From contig NC_085881.1 of the NCBI RefSeq assembly GCF_035222275.1, forward strand, positions 2,108,001 through 2,172,000: 64,000 bases of DNA, in the 5' to 3' direction. The notes under the pieces were generated by a model that did no database searches, was not told the origin of the DNA, and worked only from the letters and a program-made list of their open reading frames with translations. Source of the DNA: Podospora bellae-mahoneyi (Eukaryota; Ascomycota; Sordariomycetes; Sordariales; Podosporaceae). Positions 36,362-47,153 of the stretch are shown here, in pieces (position 1 is the first letter of the stretch; the number at the start of each line of letters is the position of its first letter). Made by a program: the position numbers and the translations under genes.

Positions 36362-38925
36362 TGTGAATAGTTTTATCGCCTAACCGGCGTTCGTTCGTCG
36401 CAAACTCGATATCAAGATGGCAAAAGCGCAATGTGAGGTAGCGAGAAGGTATGTCAGATCGGTCGAAAACCGTTGCGAGCACCGATCGATAATATAGATA
36501 TTAGGCGGGGCCGAGCGGGACGATGAAGTGTGGAGGGGGCGGTAGGAGGGTGTATCGAGTATCACTATCGTAGGCGCCGGGCAGAAAAAGGGTTGCTATT
36601 ATTACCGTCCACTCCTTAGCCTTTCTGTGCGGGCTGTCGTCGAATCAGGGGAAAAGTGTGCCGGATGGTCCGGGTATAGGGGGGCTGAGCTGCTGCTGGA
36701 TACAATTCGACTGCTATGCCGACAAAAGACATCCGAATATCACCTCAGCACTTCTTCGGTCGCGGGGTCATTCGTGTGGGTTCGACAGCTTCGGTTGTGA
36801 CACAGCACAAAGCTCGGGTCAGTGGAGGTTCAGGTTCCTCCAAAATCTGTAGCCAGCTCGCTGGGATCCAATGTCTTGGAGCGGGAGGAGTCGCACGAAT
36901 GGCAAGCCACGCCGCGGATTGAAGCAGAGGCTGTCGGGAAACCGGGGAAGCGACGGCAGGATATCGATGTGGAATTGCAACTGCGATTCTTCGTTATAGT
37001 CGTCGTCGACCAAGCCGACGGTGTGAGAGTGGATTGATTGTTCGTTATATACAGTCGAAAAGATTCGAAACCAGCAAAAGGGAGGCAAGACAGTCACGAA
37101 GAAAGAAGAGCTGCGGCAAAGTGCCCATATTAAGGTGTGTCGGGTGTCAGGGCCCCAGTTCAGTGTGTCCCCAGCGGGCTGCGTTAGCGGGGGACGCGCG
37201 CGAGCGATCACCAAGACCTGACGACGTTAGGCAGGACAGGCATGTGGCATGTGGGGGCTGGGGTTGGGTGACTGAGCGCACGGGCTGGCGGCCGAAATTC
37301 AGGGTGTTCTGCTTCACTGTTCCACCTCAGGTCAGAGGGCTGCTGCTGCTGCTTGGTAAGCTTCACCTCCACAATCAAGCCGATGACGACGCCGACCGTT
37401 TTCCCCTCGGGGTTTATTGATCTTACAAAGTCCGCTCTCTTCAGTTCGAATCGTCCAGATGGGGGCATATGAAGCGGCACAGAGGGCCCGGGGGGAATAT
37501 TCCCCTATCCCCAGACATCATCTACACGCACTGCCCACTATGCCGAGCCCGTTCTCTGATTGTCAAACTGCAGGAGTACGACCTACCCCAGACCGGATCC
37601 GAACACTGATAGCTCAACACTTTGGGTGGCATTCACCGCACCCCAGACCCGTAGTCCGGCGTTGGAAGTGGGTTGAGGGCTAACACTATAGCTAGCTACC
37701 TTTTAGGGGGTGGAAAGGAGGGCGGGCGTTATCAAAGGTGGTATCTTGCAGTACCTATCAGAGACAACAACTCTTCAGTCAGGTATCTATCAAACAAGGT
37801 GCCTTGCCCATCACGATCACCCGTCTCAAGGCCTCCAAAATGGACTGATGATATTGACCAGCAAGTATGATGGCGGTTACGCAAAACTCACAAAATTCCA
37901 GGCATTGCAGAACTTTTCCCATGATGATGATGTTCAGGGACTCAATATCATGCCATGCCTCACCGAGAGCTTCTGGGCTCTTCTCCAAGGTTTCCACTGT
38001 CCTCGAGACCCGTGGTTGTCGAGGTCGATCATAAACTGCCAATCCCGTCAGAGGGCGGCCTCTTCTGGAATCTGGATTCGAGCTCAATCGGTTCTTTTGC
38101 GGGCAAGGGGTTCCCAGAAGCCGCCGGTTGTGAGACAGTGATGAAACGGGCATGTGTTGCCGTGGAGGGGTCGTCAACCAGAAACCCCGCCGCTTGGACG
38201 TTGATGTCACCATGGTCAGTCATGACAAATCCAACGGCTTTCTAAACTCTTGAAATTCTTTTTAATTCATTTCCTCCGAGTCGTTGCTGGAGACTGGTTG
38301 TCGGGTTTGCCAAGCAACCTATACGTGGAACTTTCAACGTCGTCCCATCTCGGAAGCATCAGAGATAAGACGAGGCTTAACGCTTACAGCGGATGACACA
38401 ACCACTTCGCATAGATGGTCTCGGATCAGAACTGTTTCCTAGTTCGAGTAGTCAAGTGATATCTGAGTGGCCAGGAAGATTGCTGCAGGCCTGATCAAGC
38501 TGATCGGCAACACAAAGGAGTTTTGTGGTCACCTTGAATGCGCCACCAGTGTCTTTGAAGGCTATCCGATCATAGCCTTGGTGGTCGAGGCTCAGCTAGG
38601 CTGTGTCTTGGCCTTGAGTTCCCAAAATGGCAACTTTATATCATGTAATATAACGTCCATCTCTTCTTAGCAACGTCGGTGTCAAGTAAAGAGGTATAGC
38701 TCCAAGATCTATGTCTTCACGGTGGCCGGCAGGCGTGCAAAGACTGACCAAAAGCCTCAGCTTCGAGCCCCAGTCTTTGCTCGTATATATTGCACACAAC
38801 GCATGAACAAGGGTCAACGCCCACATGGTATTCAACATGTCTAATATACAGCCCGTGGCATGGCATTTAAACACACCCAATACACACTTATAGTACAATT
38901 CCACCCCATTTTCATTCTCCCCCCC
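36362..38925. other. 2.6 kb region between the mL38 gene and the ACE3-like factor
   Basis: The right part is the 3' flank of mL38 and the left part the promoter and leader of the zinc cluster gene. In between, 37.7-38.7 kb holds open frames with some coding character but no clean gene: about 60 codons on the minus strand from 38223, overlapping a second minus frame down to 37779, and about 60 codons on the plus strand at 38467-38670. They may be remains of a decayed gene. I do not call a gene here. Confidence 0.45.
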
Positions 38926-40394
38926 CTAATACTTGAGCCCCTTGATCCTCTTGGAGTACTTCCACAAGCTCTTGTACTTGGGCTTCTGCCTCTTCGCCTC
39001 CCAACCCCTCGCCTTCCTAGGCGGCTTGAGCGAGTGCACCCGCGGCTGCTTAAACTCAACATCCGCCCCCGGAATACCATGCCTAGCCATCACCTCAGCC
39101 GTATGCTCATCCCACACGCTCCTGAAAAGCGTGAACCCGACCGGATTAAGATCAAACTTGTCCCTGAACGACTTGAGCGAGAACCCTTCTCTCCCACCGT
39201 ACATCTCCTTGAGCTTGGCAAGATCAAGAGTCTGGTTGTTGTTGTGCTCAAGAACAAACACGCTCAGGCGGTGATAAGGCGAGCCCTTTTGGGCAGTGGG
39301 GGGCAGCCAAGGGATGGCGAGGGTGCCGTCTTCGGGGAGGCCGCCCTGGGGGGATTCAGAGCTGGCTTTGGAGTTGAGACGGTGGAGGTTGAGGGAAGTC
39401 GAAGTGGGAGACCAGGGAATGTTGGTGACCATGAAGTGCAGCCGGCGGCCGTACGAGTCCGTCTCCGGGTTGGGAACGTCCGAGTCCATTACCACGACCG
39501 AGAGGAGACGCTCGCCAGAGTTGAAGACTTGCATGCGGAGGTTGGGGGGGCTTTCGGTGATGAGCGAGTCGAGGATGCTTCCGGGGGGTGCTTTGTAGCC
39601 GCGGAAGGTCATCTTGACGTCCATGGTTGGGTCGAACTTGGGGAGGATGTCGGGGACGATGTTGAACTGGTGGATACGCTGGGTGATGATCTTGTAGTCC
39701 ATGGAGCGCCACTTGTTTTCGGCAAGGTAGCGGTAGATGGGCTTGTTCATGTCACCTGGGTGCATGTTAGTGAAAGCTGGCGGCGGTATAAAAAGGACAT
39801 CAACGCACCGTGCCCGTCCTCGAACCGCCTCTTGACCATGGGGTCGTTGATATCGGCCTGAATCTTGAGCTCCTCGACATGTTTCCTCAAACTCTCCAAC
39901 CGCTTCTGCTTAAACACCTCGCCTCCTCTGTAAGTGCTGGCGTCTGTCTGCTCTATCCGCTTGATTCTCGCCAGCTCTGCCTTGATCTTGGCGATCTTCT
40001 CCTCTCTGTCCTTGGCCAAAACCTTGCGGGCCTCCTGGAAGCACTGGTATGGCAGCTGCTCGAAAGGAATGTCGCCTGTGGTAGCAATAGCAGCTCTCCT
40101 TCTCCTAGAACCAAGTTCTGGTGACAGCAGCTTGGCCAGCTCCTCCTCTGATCCCTGCTTGATTGCTGTGATCTCTGAGGCCTTCTTCTGGACAAGAACG
40201 GCAGCATCAGCGGCGAGCTTCTGCGCATCAGATCCTGCGGGGGTTGTCGTCGTGGGCTCATCGCTGCGACTGGGGGTCGACGAAAATTGGCGAATAGCGG
40301 CGACGATTGGCCTGGACTGACATGTTGCCGTGGTGCTGGTAGCTTGCCTGAGAGACCGCACAAGGGGCCGGGCAACCTGCTGAGTCCCCGACAT
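38926..40394 (-). CDS. mrpl35: Mitochondrial large-subunit ribosomal protein mL38 (MRPL35)
   Basis: This is a structural protein of the mitochondrial 54S ribosomal subunit, equivalent to yeast Mrpl35. The exons are 40394-39809 and 39755-38926, giving 471 residues. Residues 1-40 ([17 protein letters not shown] and on, reaching RQFSS) look like a mitochondrial presequence. A helical, charged region follows (about 90-195). A PEBP-like (phosphatidylethanolamine-binding protein fold) domain occupies about 240-430, with [19 protein letters not shown] and HFMVTNIPW as landmarks. The C-terminus is strongly basic ([19 protein letters not shown]), as expected for rRNA contact. An upstream in-frame methionine at 40520 was not used, because the preceding codons look noncoding and the presequence begins at 40394. 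It faces the uL4m gene across 396 bp. Confidence 0.92.
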
Positions 40395-40790
40395 GATTTC
40401 TGAATATTTTGGAGCTGTCTTGGGCTCCCAATTCCACCTATGCCCTGAGCTGTTGAGGATCTGGTCGGCCTTTCGCTTGTCTCTTGAGCCGGCGCCGATA
40501 GAGAAAATTCGTGGACCCATGCACGGCGGTTCATCCAGTCAGCTTCTCGCACGCCCAGGGGTCCAGTAAACGTCCGGCCTAGCAAGCGTCTGTGCGCCAA
40601 CGACTCCAGATCTTTTTTCAGAGCTTCAAGAGCAGCAGCCAGCGACAGCCAAGATATTCGCGAATTGCCCGACAGAGCGGATATAAGGTCAATCTTGGGA
40701 GGGACGATAGCGGGCGCCTTCACGCGGCCTTTTTCTACAACCCGCCGCTTTTCTGGTCGAGCACCGATTGCTGACGACAGACCCCCCGCA
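40395..40790. promoter_or_regulatory. Bidirectional promoter region of two mitoribosomal protein genes
   Basis: These 396 bp lie between the start codons of mL38 (minus) and uL4m (plus). A CCAAT pentamer is at 40428-40432. No other element is obvious by eye. Joint control of the two products is plausible, since both belong to the 54S subunit, but it is inference. Confidence 0.5.
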
Positions 40791-41915
40791 ATGGCCGGCA
40801 AGGGGATGAGGTGCCTCAGCGAGGCGATGAGGGGCTTGAGCCTCGGTGCGCAAACATGCAGAACAGTCCCAGTGTGTATTTTCTGTCCGGCCTTGGTTCT
40901 GGGTTAGATTTGGACAGTCTTGCTGATATGCTGTGCCCATGACCAGGTCCGCACAGCTCCGTTAATATCAAGGCGGTCCATGGCCACCGAGGCGCCCGTT
41001 TCTAAAATCACACGATCAGTAGATGAGAAATGGACTCCCAGTATGCGATAGCCTCACTCGGTCTACGGATGACCATACAACAGTGATCTTCTTGCTAACA
41101 GAGCAATAGTCACCACTGTCCCTGTTACCGTCCACTCCTTCCCCGACCTTGCCCCCCGCTCCCTCGAAACATACTCAGCCAAGCACCTCTACCTCCCCCT
41201 CCGCCGTGACATTCTTCACCTTGCGGTCGTCTACGAAGGTGACAACACACGACAGGGTACGGCCCAAGCCAAGACTCGCTGGGAGGTCGCCGGTTCCCAC
41301 AGAAAGGTTCGCCCACAAAAGGGCTCGGGCAGAGCTCGTGTTGGCAACAAGCAGTCACCGCTACAGCGCGGTGGTGGTAAATCCCACGGTCCCCGAAACC
41401 GCGATTTCGGCACCAAGCTCAACCGCAAGGTCTACGATCTGGCCTGGCGCACAGCTCTTTCTTACCGGTATCGCCGTGGCGAGCTCATCGTTACCGAAGA
41501 CGGGCTCGATCTCCCTCTCCCTGAGGACTTCCTCCAGCAAGCCCAGGACGGCCTCTTGACCCGCGAGCTTGAGGATGCCTTTATTGAAAAATACGTTGGC
41601 GAGATGCTCGGAGCGATGCAGTGGGGCAAGGCTCATGGCAGGACGACATTCATCACGGGGGAGGAGCGGATGAACCTGTTCACCGCGATGGAGGTGGCGG
41701 GTGAGAACGGCAGGGCTTTGGAGCTGGAGGATGTGGATGTCAAGGATTTGCTTGAGACAGGCAGGATTGTCGTGGAGAGGTCGGCCCTGAAGGAGATGAT
41801 CAAGCGGCATAGGAGTGATCTGGTGACGAGCATTTTCCTGCCTGGCCAGAAGAACACCAAGGAGACAACAATGGGCACTGTTGTTTACCCGTCTAGCAAG
41901 GTTTCATATGCCTAG
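40791..41915 (+). CDS. yml6: Mitochondrial large-subunit ribosomal protein uL4m (YmL6/MRPL4)
   Basis: This is the mitochondrial version of ribosomal protein uL4, which lines the peptide exit tunnel of the 54S subunit. The exons are 40791-40871, 40947-41040 and 41110-41915, giving 326 residues. The short first exon (MAGKGMRCLSEAMRGL) and the second (RTAPLISRRSMATEAPV) form a basic leader. The uL4 domain starts at PVTVHSF and includes LHLAVVYEGDNTRQGTA, the loop with SHRKVRPQKGSGRARVGN and SPLQRGGGKSHGP, and FGTKLNRKVYDLAWRTAL. The Gly/Arg/Lys-rich loop is the tunnel-reaching extension of the family. The first intron uses the donor GTGTGT, the second GTATGC. Frame and family matches fit at both joins, so I am fairly sure of the model. 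Confidence 0.92.
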
Positions 41916-44192
41916 TTCAGAGTTGATGGAGGCCCTGGTTTGTATTATACACTAAAAGAAACACTGCTGGATTAGGGGCAGTTGTTGTATGTAAATTGTT
42001 ACTATTTTGGAAGCCATGTACTATTTGGTTTGCCGTTAGTGCTTCTTTTGGGCTCCTGCTTGTATAACCTCAGATAGACGCTGCAGAGGGTGCTCAAGGA
42101 CTTTGTGGCACTGTCCGATGACTCCTGCCATGAGGATTGCTGCCAGTGCCCAACAACTGCCTTGTGTGGGTGGTGAGTGCGTGTTGACAAGCCACAATCA
42201 ATGTCATCGCCGATTTACACAGTGCCAGCTGTGGAGCAGCAGTTAGGAGCAGGCAGAGCGCCCCGCTTTTTCATGTGCGAATTTGCAGGCGTGCACAGAC
42301 CAATCCCCTTGTGTATATAATTTCGCCCGCCCTCCCGTCAACTTCCTCCCCTTCTTCTTTTTTCTTCTCCATCCAAGTGCAGGGGTTTTACGCGTATCAG
42401 TGAGGATTCGTCCGAGATCGCGTTTTTGCTAGTTGAAAACTACATACCTGACCGCTCTTGTTGGGACTCGTTCCTGGCAGGGAATTTTTGGAATTACCAA
42501 CTTCTTCAGCTTTGGAGAGAAATTCTGGTCTTGTTTTTCATTGCCAACGCTTGCTTGGTTCGAGCGTGGCAAGGAAGAGCGGCGATTGGATTGTGGGACG
42601 AGGATTACAACGAATCGAACACGACTTGTCTAACAGCGACTTTTTGATTTTGGCGCTGCGATGGGAGGGTCGTCTTTTGGGTTGACCAGTCTGTGATGGT
42701 CACGACTTTGATTGAGAGGGGCTGTGCTTGGACAACTTCGAAACATTGGTCTCTGACGCGGTCGCCCGGGCGGTCACTGAGTGAGAGGGAAGAGTCGCAC
42801 GACGAGTCAGAGTTGGGCCGGCTCGTGATGCAACAGTGCTTTTGAGTTTTGAGCGTGTTCAACAAAGTTTGATATGGGTGGTGGAGTTGTGGATTGCTGG
42901 CGTTTGATAATATCGAAATTTGGCCGCGCCATGAGTTGTCGCTCGTGGGCTGGTTATCATCACCCGCCAGCACTGCTCTCCAGATTTGTCAGCCCATCTC
43001 ACGCACTGTGTAACCCCCCATATTCGTGACTCTCTCTATTCCAACAACCCTGCTGTAAATCATCGAGAATAGTAGTGATAATGAGCATCTTGGCAATGAC
43101 ATGAATGCAATATAGCCAAATGACGTCGTACTACATGCTGAGGATATGCAACGGCGATCGCTTCAGCCCAGCGGTCTGGACAGTGAAGTTTTAGGTTCGT
43201 AGGTTTGCGGCACATCAGCCCGATTTCTTCAGGGCGGTCCAGGGCGGCCGCCGCTTGTTGCCTGGGTGGGTGGTGTGGAGGACAACGTCCGATAGACCAA
43301 CGATCAACAGAAACGCCGGCTCCTTGGTGTGACTCTTTATCAATCACACGGAATTCTCGGAGTCAGAGAGAGAACTGAATAGCGTCTTATAATGATATGA
43401 TAACTGAATGGATAATGGCAATGGTATCTCCTCAATTCATCGAAGATGCAAATTGATAATGGACATCCGGCGGGCTGCGGGCCGTCGAGATCAAATCGTC
43501 AAAAGGCTGGATGGAAAGCAGGCACCCGATTGGCTGGCGCGCGAGGGTTGCGCGACCAGTTCAGGGAGAGTGGGTTCGTGTGGGTTATAGTGGGGCGCGT
43601 GGCAGAAAGAGACTTCCGCACTGTCCAGTTCTGGGAGCGGCCAAGTGACCGAACGGCTTCTACCAAGGAAGGCGAGCACTGCAGCACCTCCTCTCCTCCA
43701 TCATCATCCATCAAACCTCACCACCGCCCATCGCCCAACCGCCTCATTCAATCGCCCAGAGCCCCAGAAGAGGCCCGCGACCGCCGAAAACCACCGATTC
43801 CCGTCATAGAGAACGGTCTGAAAGCATTCACCGCCCCGAAATCCGATTTTTCGAGTCCGCCGCTGCAGCAGGAGGAGTGCATGTTGCTGGATTGAGGTTC
43901 TGCGAAGCCGTCGTCGGCGCTTTCGCGCGACTCGCCCACAACAACCTCCTCCCCCGCCCCAGGCCCTTCCCGCATCACATCTCCGACTTTTCCATCGAGC
44001 GAAGCGGTCTACCATCCCCAGGCCGCCATCTTCTTTGCGAATCCGATACCGACCGCTTGTTTGTGGTTCAATTTTTTTTCTTTGTCCGTGTCGCCACTCC
44101 GCTCGGGTGACGGTCGCGCCAAGGATTTTCTCTTGGTCACCCTTACCGTCCCGACCACATCGCATCATCTCGCCATTGTCGGTCGGTCCATC
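41916..44192. other. 2.3 kb region between uL4m and med19
   Basis: It holds the 3' UTR of uL4m, then sequence in which I find no convincing protein-coding gene. A strong TATA-like element at 42314-42320, followed by a pyrimidine-rich run (42330-42375), looks like a core promoter for a plus-strand transcript, but no long frame follows. The right 500 bp is the med19 promoter and leader, with a T-rich run just after 44065. Confidence 0.5.
42314..42320 (+). promoter_or_regulatory. TATA-like element of an unassigned transcript
   Basis: The sequence TATATAA is followed 15-60 bases later by a CT-rich run of the kind found at fungal transcription starts. A possible splice acceptor (GTGCAG) lies at about 42377-42382. 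The nearest gene downstream, med19, begins 1.9 kb away. Confidence 0.3.
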
Positions 44193-45370
44193 ATGTCCTT
44201 CCACCCTCAGACTCCGCAAAGCCCCTCGCAATTCTCTCCTGGCACGAGCGACCAGAATATGAGCATGAGCAGCTCCATGACCTCCATCACGACCGCTCTG
44301 CCGACTCCGGCCCACAGCGTAAACGGAAGCACACTACCCACCGACGCCTCCCAGGACGTTGTCATGGGCGGAGACTCCCCCCACAAGCGCAAGCGAGCCT
44401 TTGACGATCTTGGCGATAGACAGCAGAAGAAGGTGCACAGCGAGGGCCGCAAACTTGGTATTGATGACCTGCACCTTGATGTGGGCGAGAAATACCTCCT
44501 TTGCAGAACTCGTAAGGCTCCCTTGAAACTCAGTGATGAATGCGGTGGTTTCTTGGTGACTACTGCTTTTTGTTCAAAGACTTGGTTAACACGTGCTCTT
44601 TCTAGCCCATCCTACGCCGCGCCCGCATGTGTCGGAAGATCTCTTTGAGCTCTACGGTTTGGGACCTCTTGCCGACTCGGTAGCCCGCGTGCTTCCGAAC
44701 GGTGAGAAGAATGCGATCAGGAAGACGTACAAGGGTTTCATCAAGAAGCTCGGCGTTCAAGGCCACTTCGACTCGGTCAAGCAAGATCCCCACCGCGAGG
44801 ATAGCATGCTTTGGTTGATGCAGGTGCCCGAGGATGTTTGGGATGCAAGATACGTCAGGGGCAAGGATATTCACCACGGATTCAACCCCGAGGTCAAGAG
44901 CAAGCTGATGCGTGCTACGACTATGAGCAAGGGTGTCGTTCCCAAGAGTGTCTGGGACAGCTCGGTCTTGGGCGAGATTGGCCCGGGCAAGGGCGACAGA
45001 GCCATGTCTTCTGCCAGACCTACCGCACCCAACACCCCGCTCAACCTTGGGTCTCAACAGCCTCGTATCAAGGTTGGCACTCCGGTCGCTGCCCAGGATA
45101 GGGCCAAGCGTGCCGTCAAGAAGAGAAGCTACGGTGACAGCAGCTTCGAAGGCTACGGCGAAGGCTTTCCAGACGATGACACAGGCGCTGCGTCAGGCTA
45201 CTCTACTGGAGAGGGTGATATGGCGTCTGGGAACAAGCGCAGAAAAAAGGTGCTTCTTCATGGCTGATCTCGAGCATCGGGGACATCTTTTACTGACACG
45301 TGAACAGACCCATGGAGTCTCACAGGCCCATCCTCAAGCCCGGCAACCGGTCTATGGCGCTGGAACTTAG
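44193..45370 (+). CDS. med19: Mediator subunit 19 (Rox3)
   Basis: This is a subunit of the head module of the RNA polymerase II Mediator complex. The exons are 44193-44511, 44606-45249 and 45308-45370, giving 341 residues. The N-terminus is Ser/Gln/Pro-rich. A basic stretch [16 protein letters not shown] and the region [12 protein letters not shown] precede the first intron. The conserved Rox3 core follows: [38 protein letters not shown] and [13 protein letters not shown]. Near the end come the basic patch NKRRKK and, after the second intron, VYGAGT and a TAG stop. That intron uses a weak donor (GTGCTT), so the 3' end is less sure. The same frame stays open past the TAG for 43 coding-like codons to 45502; see the findings for alternatives. 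Confidence 0.87.
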
Positions 45371-45502
45371 GAGTCTCCAGCTGCTGAGTCCAGCCAGCCG
45401 CCGCCCGAGCGTGTCACCAAGTCGCAGACTGCTATCAAAAAGCAAACTGCAAACGGTGGTGCCAAAGCACAGGGACGAGGACGCCGGCCACGTGCCGATT
45501 AG

Positions 45503-47153
45503 AAAAGCCACACCTACCAGTGTTCAGGGTGATACCTGGTGTACCGGTTGACGATGACCTTGGCTCGCCCGCGACGCATCATACAATGTTTTGCCTTGTC
45601 TTGCCTCTTTGCGCGGAGAGTTGACAACCGAGACGAAAAGACGGTCACAGCTTTTGGAGCCTTTTCTTTGCAACGAATGTGGTCGGCAGCAACAGCGATT
45701 GGTATCGACCCGCGAACTTGAGACGCTAGCTGCATAGTTGATGAGTACGGCATCGATTTGATCAAAACATACCCATCAACTTGAATTACCGGTATCCGTC
45801 AATCTATACGGCCTTGTCTCAAACGCAATCAACCGATCCTTTCGCGTTTGTTGGGTGGCTTTCGTTTTCGAGCAGAGGGCATTGGCTTTGTGGGTTCACC
45901 ACAATCGTGGGCTAACATCGAGGGCATCATCGGGGGACACAAGAAACACTGATGTTTTGCATTTTGCAAATTTGATTTTTCAGCAAGGCGTTGGGGTTTA
46001 AGGTTCTGTCTTTTTATTTTACATTTAATTTGATATTCCCCGGGGGGGGGAACAACACAAAACAACAAACAAACAAGCTTTATACCTTTTGGGGGACCAG
46101 GGTTACTTGAGGCATTTCATCGTTCTTGACATTTGGCGAGGTGGGGGCGGGGGAAACGTTCACAAAGATCATACCAAGGACATGAGAAACATGATGAGAG
46201 GGCATATTGGCGGGCTTTGATTATTCTGACGCGCGCGAGGTTCTGTATTATTGTTTTTCTTTGCTGAGAGGCAGCAGGACAGGGGACCTACATGACCAAC
46301 CGAGGACCGAGGCCGGGATCATTAGGAAACGGGTTTATGAAAAGGGGGTTTAGAGAGGGTTGACCGGCTGGCTTCTTTTTTTATGAGAGGAGTTTTGATA
46401 TCGCAAGGGGTGGTGGGTGAGTTTCCTGGTCTATATGGTCTGTGGTTTTGGGGTTGGTGAGGTTGCTGCTTTTGTCTTCCGGGGGGGGCCAAAGATGATG
46501 TGGTGGGGAGTAGGGAGAGATGGTGGTGAGGTTAGGTGATGATGGGGGGTGAGAAGGAGGGAGTGGAAAAGCGATAATAAAGCAGCGTTTGCTATCTTAT
46601 ATCCTGTGTGCCGTGATGTGATTGTGATGTGCGTTGTTCCTCCCTCCAGATGGGCTGTTCAGTTTGATGAACCTTTTTGTTGCAACCAGGTATTGTCTAG
46701 GGAACCACATTTGGTGCAATTGGATGGGTGGTCTTACGAATGTCCGTCAGGATGTCCCTTTTTCCTTCCGCGGCTGCAGTTGATAGGTAGTCCTTGGTGA
46801 TGACGGTTGTGGTCTACCCAGTTGCATGCGCATCGGGAGAGATATTTATATTTCCTGCTGGCCAGGCCGGTGGTGATTGACACCATCCGAGTCATCAGTT
46901 GTTGAGCGATAGGCGTTTACGCCATCTGCTCGTGTTCTTGCCGAGTACCAGTTGAGCACAACTCAGACGACCATGGTTTTAGTCACGCCTTCATTCAGCC
47001 ACACCAAAGGTTACCACAACCCATGTCTAGGGTCGGGAGCCAACAAGTCCCTATTAAGGGGGGGGGGAGGGCGTAGTCTTGCAGGTAAGATTACCATCAC
47101 TCGTTCTCTGTCTTTTCTAGGTACCAACCAAAGATTACACATTACAACAAAAT
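45503..47153. other. 1.65 kb region between med19 and the DUF676 gene
   Basis: The two genes converge here, so this is 3' flank on both sides. It is G-rich on the plus strand around 46.0-46.6 kb. No gene seen. Confidence 0.55.

Noticed and set aside
37436-37460. AGTTCGAATCG resembling a tRNA B box
   Set aside because: No A box or cloverleaf could be formed around it; no other tRNA-like site in the window was better.
38860-39861. 333-codon plus-strand open frame opposite mL38
   Set aside because: It lies antisense to the conserved PEBP-like domain and has no domain of its own.
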